DNA of 16,693 bases from contig JBPCKT010000080.1 of the NCBI GenBank assembly GCA_051004015.1, positions 1-16,693 on the forward strand, given 5' to 3'. Below the pieces are notes generated by a model that ran no database searches, was not told where the DNA came from, and saw only the letters and a list, made by a program, of their open reading frames with translations. The number at the start of each line of letters is the position of its first letter. The first letter of the stretch is position 1. The DNA comes from SXOA01 sp051004015 (GTDB lineage: Bacteria; Planctomycetota; Planctomycetia; Pirellulales; Pirellulaceae). The position numbers and the translations under genes are program-made. Positions 12,856-16,693 of the stretch are shown here, piece after piece.

Positions 12856-15252
12856 CTACCTACACCGCGAAGCGAGCTGCAAGACGGGCTGGGTCAAGTC
12901 CGCGGCGGGTTCACGCAGCAGCGGGATTTCGTGGTAGCGGCCATTTTGCCAATCGGCGAACTGGTCGCGGTAGTGCGGGCTGCCGGCGTGGCCGGATTGG
13001 CTTTGGCCGTCGATGGCCAGGAGTGTCGGAGGGTTGACGGAGAAGTCGGCAATCAAGCGATAGCCCGCACCGCTGGCAGCGGCGAAGTCCGGCCCGCCGC
13101 CGGTGTTGCAAACGGTGCCCATGTCGCCGCGAACAGCTTCGCCGCCGTGATCCAGAAGCTGGCCGAGGTCGCCGCGAGAAGAAAGGACATGTTTCAGTGG
13201 CAGACGATGGAGGCGGCCCCAATGCCAGGTCGCCATTTCGGTGCCGAGCTTGGCCGTGAGCTCGTCGAGAGTGGCGGCGAAGGTTTCCACGATGCGGGCG
13301 CAGCGGTCGCTTCGCTGGAACCAGCCCAGGGGGTCCGACGCGAGCAATCGGCCGGCGCAGGATTGAACGCCTTGGGCCATCAACTCGGCAGCGGGGCCGG
13401 CAAACCGCTCGGCAGCGACGACCTTGCACCAATGGGAGTAGAAGACATTGAAGAGGCTCGCGGGGACGGAATCGGCTGCTACTTCGAAGTCCCAGTTTTC
13501 CAAGAACGTTGCAGCGGTGCGAATTTGTGCGTCGTTGCTGGCCTTCAGTGTTTCCACCAAGGGCGGCACGCACTCGGCAGCGCGGAGGGACTTCGCATCC
13601 TGGTGCATCCGTCCCATATCGCGGGCGGAGTGCTGGGCCTGGGCTTCGATCATTTGCCGGATGCGCTGCGCCCGGTGGCCGCTGCTCCAACAGCCGAAAA
13701 GAAGATGCGCGAAGTCATCCGGGGCAACGCGATTGTTGGCGGTGGCGATCCAGCCGCGCTGCGGATCGATCACATGCGGCATCTCTTCAAAGGGAAGCAG
13801 CCCTTGCCACTGGTGAGCCGGGTCCCAGCCAGGGCGATAGCCGCGCTCGAGTTCATTTCGCACGGGAATTCTGCCTGCGGCTTGAAAGGCGATATGCCCT
13901 TGGTCATCGGCAACGACGAGCGAGAACGTGGGGACGTGCCAGGGGCGGACCGCTTCACGAAACTCCGCCACGTTCTTGGCCCGTCCCATGACCAGCAGCG
14001 ACGTCAACCAGCCTCCCTGATACGCGCCCAGCCACTTGAGCGTGACGGGGCCAGTCTCCTTCGCCGCGGCAGGCAAAACCGCGTCCACCACGGGGCCGTT
14101 GCGGGAGAAGCGGATTGACTTGCTGACCGGCTCCTCTCCACGAACTTGAATCACCTCCGTCAGCTCGCGCGCTGGCTCCCACTGGCCGTCAAATTCAAAA
14201 CAGCCGGGATGCTGCGGCGAGGTTCGCTCCTGATAAAGGTCTCGCAGGGAGCAGATGTTGTTGGTGATTCCCCAAGCCACCCGCTCGTTGCGGCCGAACA
14301 TGATGGCGGGGATGCCAGCGTAGGCCATTCCCGCGACGTTGTACGAACCGCCGCAGAGATGGGCCTCGTACCAGCAGGAAACGGCCTCGAAGGCGATGTG
14401 CGGATCGCTGGCCAGGAGTGGACGGCCGGTGGTCGTGCGGCTGCCGGCGAGGACCCAGTTGTTGCTGCCGATGGCCCCGTCGGGATCGTTGACGGCGTGA
14501 CCCACCGGCTCAGGTCGTCGCTCGGTCGAGCCTTTGCCGCGAGGCTCATACTCGCCCGGCCAAAGGATCGGCTCCTCATCGGCTTCAGCCAGCAGGTACT
14601 CGCGGTAGAGAGCCCCATCGCCAAGCTGCCGCTTCGCAAGCTCCGGCATGACGATGATGGGAAACCGCCCGGTGAGATACCAGCGGAATTCGTTTTCGAT
14701 GGCGAGCGAATCGATGGGGGTCCACGGCTCGGGGCGGTAGTCGAGCAGGTCGAACTCGATCGGCAAGTTGTCTCCCGATTGCTCGATGAGCAGGTTCACA
14801 CCGGCAGCGAAGGCTTCTAGTACACTCTTCACTTCGGCGGACAGTCGCGTCCATTCCGCCGCGGCAATGCGATTGAGCCCCACGGTCCGAGCGACAACAT
14901 CGACTTCCAATCCGCTCTTTCCCAGCACCTCTGACAGACGCCCGAGTCCCTTCCGTCGCAAGTAGTCGAGTTGAAACAGCCGGTCCTGGGCCATCGCGTA
15001 GCCCAGGCCGAAACACAAATCGCGGTCGCTTCGCGCATAAATATGCGGTATTCCCCACTGGCCCCGCTGGATTTCCACCCCGGCCGCCACCTCAGCCGCA
15101 ACTTTGCCGGAAGTCGGCGGCACGCGGCTCTCGATGGTCCGCTGCCAGCGGAGGTCGAACTCCGCGCGGTCAATATCCAGACTCCGGCAGAGAGCGGCGA
15201 TGCTCTCGCCGGCTCCCAGCCGACGCAACGATTGCTTGTCGAGCAGTTTCAT
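12856..15252 (-). CDS. Penicillin acylase family Ntn hydrolase, no visible signal peptide
   Basis: 798 residues. This family cleaves amide bonds of penicillins, acyl-homoserine lactones or other N-acyl compounds after self-processing into two chains. The processing site is G262-S263 in DGAIGSNNW, and S263 becomes the N-terminal nucleophile. ASDPH (281-285) and WGITNN (327-332, with the probable oxyanion Asn) support this. The front chain carries VEIQRGQWGIPHIYA and GYAMAQDRLFQLD, both family hallmarks. Classical members are exported. Here the N-terminus (MKLLDKQSLRRLGAGESIAA) has no hydrophobic stretch, and residues 8-40 look like a small helical, perhaps helix-turn-helix, segment. The product may therefore stay in the cytoplasm. 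The gene starts six bases after the stop of the DUF1353 gene, so the two form an operon. Substrate unknown. Confidence 0.93.
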   Translation of the reverse strand: MKLLDKQSLRRLGAGESIAALCRSLDIDRAEFDLRWQRTIESRVPPTSGKVAAEVAAGVEIQRGQWGIPHIYARSDRDLCFGLGYAMAQDRLFQLDYLRRKGLGRLSEVLGKSGLEVDVVARTVGLNRIAAAEWTRLSAEVKSVLEAFAAGVNLLIEQSGDNLPIEFDLLDYRPEPWTPIDSLAIENEFRWYLTGRFPIIVMPELAKRQLGDGALYREYLLAEADEEPILWPGEYEPRGKGSTERRPEPVGHAVNDPDGAIGSNNWVLAGSRTTTGRPLLASDPHIAFEAVSCWYEAHLCGGSYNVAGMAYAGIPAIMFGRNERVAWGITNNICSLRDLYQERTSPQHPGCFEFDGQWEPARELTEVIQVRGEEPVSKSIRFSRNGPVVDAVLPAAAKETGPVTLKWLGAYQGGWLTSLLVMGRAKNVAEFREAVRPWHVPTFSLVVADDQGHIAFQAAGRIPVRNELERGYRPGWDPAHQWQGLLPFEEMPHVIDPQRGWIATANNRVAPDDFAHLLFGCWSSGHRAQRIRQMIEAQAQHSARDMGRMHQDAKSLRAAECVPPLVETLKASNDAQIRTAATFLENWDFEVAADSVPASLFNVFYSHWCKVVAAERFAGPAAELMAQGVQSCAGRLLASDPLGWFQRSDRCARIVETFAATLDELTAKLGTEMATWHWGRLHRLPLKHVLSSRGDLGQLLDHGGEAVRGDMGTVCNTGGGPDFAAASGAGYRLIADFSVNPPTLLAIDGQSQSGHAGSPHYRDQFADWQNGRYHEIPLLREPAADLTQPVLQLASRCR

Positions 15253-15258
15253 CGACGG

Positions 15259-15891
15259 CTATCCCTTCGGCTTCTTCTTGGCCTTCTTTTTCGGAGCGGT
15301 TCCTCGCGCAGCACGGGCCAGGGAGCTGGCCTGGGCAACTTGCGGTGTGAGTTGCCGCAGTTCCGCAAGCGACGGATTTTCCTCGTGGATGAATTCCATG
15401 ACGGCCCGCAAATCCTGCGGGTCGACGGCGACCGGCTGCGTGGCGAAAAGCATGGCCCCCGGTCCGGCGGCTCCCGCGCCGAACGAGCGGACGGCGGTGA
15501 GCGGCCCGGCGCCGGTGCTTGGCGTCTGCCAGCGCGGGCCGAAGTTGTAGACCGCGTAATACATCATCTTTCCCCGGGCCTCGGAGACTCCGCCGCAGCG
15601 ACAGGCCTCGTAGAACATGAGATGCACGTCCTCCCATTTGGAGGTCATCTCCTCGCAGCCGACATCATGAATCACGGAGGCATGACGATACTGCCCCTCA
15701 AAGGGCCCGCCCACCACCGACCACAGCGAACCGGGAATGGAGGCCCCGTTCACCACCGAGCCTTTCGGCGCGACCCACTCCTTTCCCCGCGGGTCGATAT
15801 ACGCGAACCGCTGCGTCAGCTTCATGTTGCGTCCATCGGGAAGCCACAGCGCGATCACATCCCCCTTGAACCGGCCAAAATTCGCTGCCAT
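15259..15891 (-). CDS. DUF1353 domain protein with Lys-rich tail
   Basis: 210 residues. The ATG at 15891 has GAGGAG eight bases upstream (plus-strand 15900-15905), a strong site that decides the start. Residues about 20-110 match DUF1353: VAPKGSVVNGASIPGSLW, then GQYRHASVIHDVGC with the conserved His-Asp pair. DUF1353 occurs in phage-related and bacterial proteins of unknown function. The middle (about 115-165) is Gly/Ala-rich and the C-terminus ends in APKKKAKKKPKG, a basic tail that could bind nucleic acid. No signal peptide. It is the first gene of a pair with the penicillin acylase homologue, suggesting that both act together, but no joint role is known to me. Confidence 0.85.
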   Translation of the reverse strand: MAANFGRFKGDVIALWLPDGRNMKLTQRFAYIDPRGKEWVAPKGSVVNGASIPGSLWSVVGGPFEGQYRHASVIHDVGCEEMTSKWEDVHLMFYEACRCGGVSEARGKMMYYAVYNFGPRWQTPSTGAGPLTAVRSFGAGAAGPGAMLFATQPVAVDPQDLRAVMEFIHEENPSLAELRQLTPQVAQASSLARAARGTAPKKKAKKKPKG

Positions 15892-15939
15892 CGATAGGTC
15901 TCCTCGCGAAAGTACTGTGCCGCGAAAAACGAGACCGTG

Positions 15940-15945
15940 ATTATG
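15940..15945 (-). promoter_or_regulatory. Possible -10 box for the DUF1353-acylase operon
   Basis: On the minus strand this is CATAAT, five of six consensus bases, 48 bases before the ATG at 15891. The -35 region is poor. It lies in the 145-base divergent spacer shared with the sigma factor gene. Confidence 0.35.
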
Positions 15946-16000
15946 CGTGAAGTTCGCCCGAGATACCACCGGCAAACAACCGCCACGATGCGGACCGGAG

Positions 16001-16006
16001 TATAAT
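16001..16006 (+). promoter_or_regulatory. Probable -10 box for the ECF sigma factor gene
   Basis: TATAAT lies 30 bases before the ATG at 16037. No convincing -35 hexamer is seen, so it is unclear which sigma factor would use it. Confidence 0.4.
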
Positions 16007-16036
16007 CGGGGCCACAGCTCCTGCCGCGAGCAACTC

Positions 16037-16594
16037 ATGTCCGACGTCACCCGCATCCTCTCGCAAATCGAATCCGGCGATCCGGCGGCTGCGGAGCAAC
16101 TGCTGCCGCTGGTCTACAACGAGTTGCGGAAGCTGGCAACGGCGAAACTGGCCCAAGAGAAGCCGGGCCAGACGCTGCAAGCCACGGCGCTGGTGCATGA
16201 CGCCTACATCCGACTTGTGGACGGCGAGCAGGCCCGGCACTGGAACAGCCGCGGGCATTTCTTTGCGGCTGCGGCGGAGGCAATGCGGCGGATACTGGTC
16301 GATCAGGTCCGGCGGCGCAAGGCGGCCAAGCGGGGCGGCGACGCACAGCGCGAGGAGCTGCACGAATCGGCAATCGCCGCGGGACGCCCGCCGGACGAGC
16401 TGCTGGCCGTGGACGAGATTCTCGATCGCCTGGCGGAAATCGACCCCGCGGCCGCCAATCTCGTCAAATTGCGGTTCTTCGTGGGCCTGAACATGAGCGA
16501 GGTCGCCGAGGCCCTGGGAATCTCCGTCCGGTCGGCCCACGATATCTGGGCCTATGCCCGCACCTGGCTCCACCAAAAAATAGCCGCGGAATGA
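16037..16594 (+). CDS. RNA polymerase ECF-type sigma factor (Sigma70_ECF / TIGR02999-like)
   Basis: 185 residues from the ATG at 16037; only a weak GAG site precedes it. The sigma-2 region spans about 5-95, with LLPLVYNELRKLATAKLAQE, the signature QTLQATALVHDAYIRLVD (45-62) and GHFFAAAAEAMRRILVDQVRRRK. The sigma-4 region spans about 120-183, with a helix-turn-helix around MSEVAEALGISVRSAHDIWA (153-172). QTLQATALVH-x-AY-x-RL and AMRRIL(V) are typical of the ECF group expanded in planctomycetes and acidobacteria. It directs RNA polymerase to a specific gene set. Genes for this group often lie just upstream of a serine/threonine kinase gene, which would be beyond the right edge. No anti-sigma factor gene is seen. 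Confidence 0.95.
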   Translation: MSDVTRILSQIESGDPAAAEQLLPLVYNELRKLATAKLAQEKPGQTLQATALVHDAYIRLVDGEQARHWNSRGHFFAAAAEAMRRILVDQVRRRKAAKRGGDAQREELHESAIAAGRPPDELLAVDEILDRLAEIDPAAANLVKLRFFVGLNMSEVAEALGISVRSAHDIWAYARTWLHQKIAAE

Positions 16595-16600
16595 GCGGAA

Positions 16601-16638
16601 GGGGGGGGGGGGGGGTTTTTCCTCGAAAACCCCCCCCC
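16601..16638. repeat. G15 run and complementary C run forming a 13-bp hairpin
   Basis: Fifteen G (16601-16615) are followed by TTTTT. After CCTCG come AAAA and nine C (16630-16638), then further C runs. Bases 16607-16619 pair perfectly with 16626-16638 across a six-base loop. It starts seven bases after the sigma factor stop. It could end transcription or be length-variable. The long homopolymer near the window edge may also be a sequencing or assembly weak point. Confidence 0.55.
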
Positions 16639-16675
16639 ACCCCCCCACCCCAAACAACCCGTAGAGAATTCTTTT

Positions 16676-16690
16676 CCGGTTGCCCACCGG
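16676..16690. other. Short hairpin at right edge
   Basis: CCGGT (16676-16680) and ACCGG (16686-16690) pair across a five-base loop, preceded by TTTT. The window ends three bases later, so its role cannot be judged. Confidence 0.25.
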
Positions 16691-16693
16691 ATT

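Noticed and set aside
11272..14118. Long open frames opposite recQ and opposite the acylase gene
   Set aside because: Antisense shadows of well-supported genes with full motif sets; their composition is low-complexity Arg/Ala/Gly-rich.

Overview
The window looks like a stretch of a planctomycete chromosome, probably from the Pirellulales/Gemmatales side of the phylum. The supporting signs are a sigma factor of the ECF type expanded in planctomycetes, an iduronate-2-sulfatase-like secreted sulfatase, lipoproteins of a DUF3299-like kind, a RecQ with a C-terminal helix-turn-helix module, GC-rich coding DNA, and many short palindromic repeats of the REP type. The lineage is inferred from gene content; there is no rRNA or other marker gene to fix it.

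Left part (1-4874), an accessory island. The window opens on the last 29 codons of an IS30-family transposase. About 700 bases without genes follow, filled with hairpin-forming repeats. Next is a 1186-residue protein joining an Mrr-like nuclease domain, an SF2 DEAH helicase and seven tandem repeats of exactly 74 residues. It resembles the nuclease-helicase half of type ISP restriction enzymes, with the methyltransferase and target-recognition parts replaced by the repeat array. A small membrane-anchored protein of unknown function follows on the same strand. This pair is the best candidate for a little-described (defence?) system. Its DNA is more AT-rich than the rest of the window.

Middle part (4886-10002). 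Leucyl aminopeptidase (pepA, minus strand) converges on the island and diverges from a secreted sulfatase. The pepA-sulfatase spacer carries a nested inverted repeat. After the sulfatase, on the plus strand, come a double-TM2 membrane protein and two overlapping genes for paralogous lipoproteins. A REP-type inverted repeat overlaps the start of the first lipoprotein gene and appears to supply both its ribosome-binding site and part of its signal peptide.

Right part (10021-16693). Three genes run on the minus strand: a DUF1353 protein, a penicillin-acylase-family Ntn hydrolase with no visible signal peptide, and a long RecQ helicase. An ECF sigma factor gene diverges from them near the right edge. 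It is followed by a run of 15 G that can pair with a C run, after which the window ends. In related genomes such sigma genes often precede a serine/threonine kinase gene, but none is visible here.

No tRNA, rRNA, CRISPR array or replication origin was recognised.
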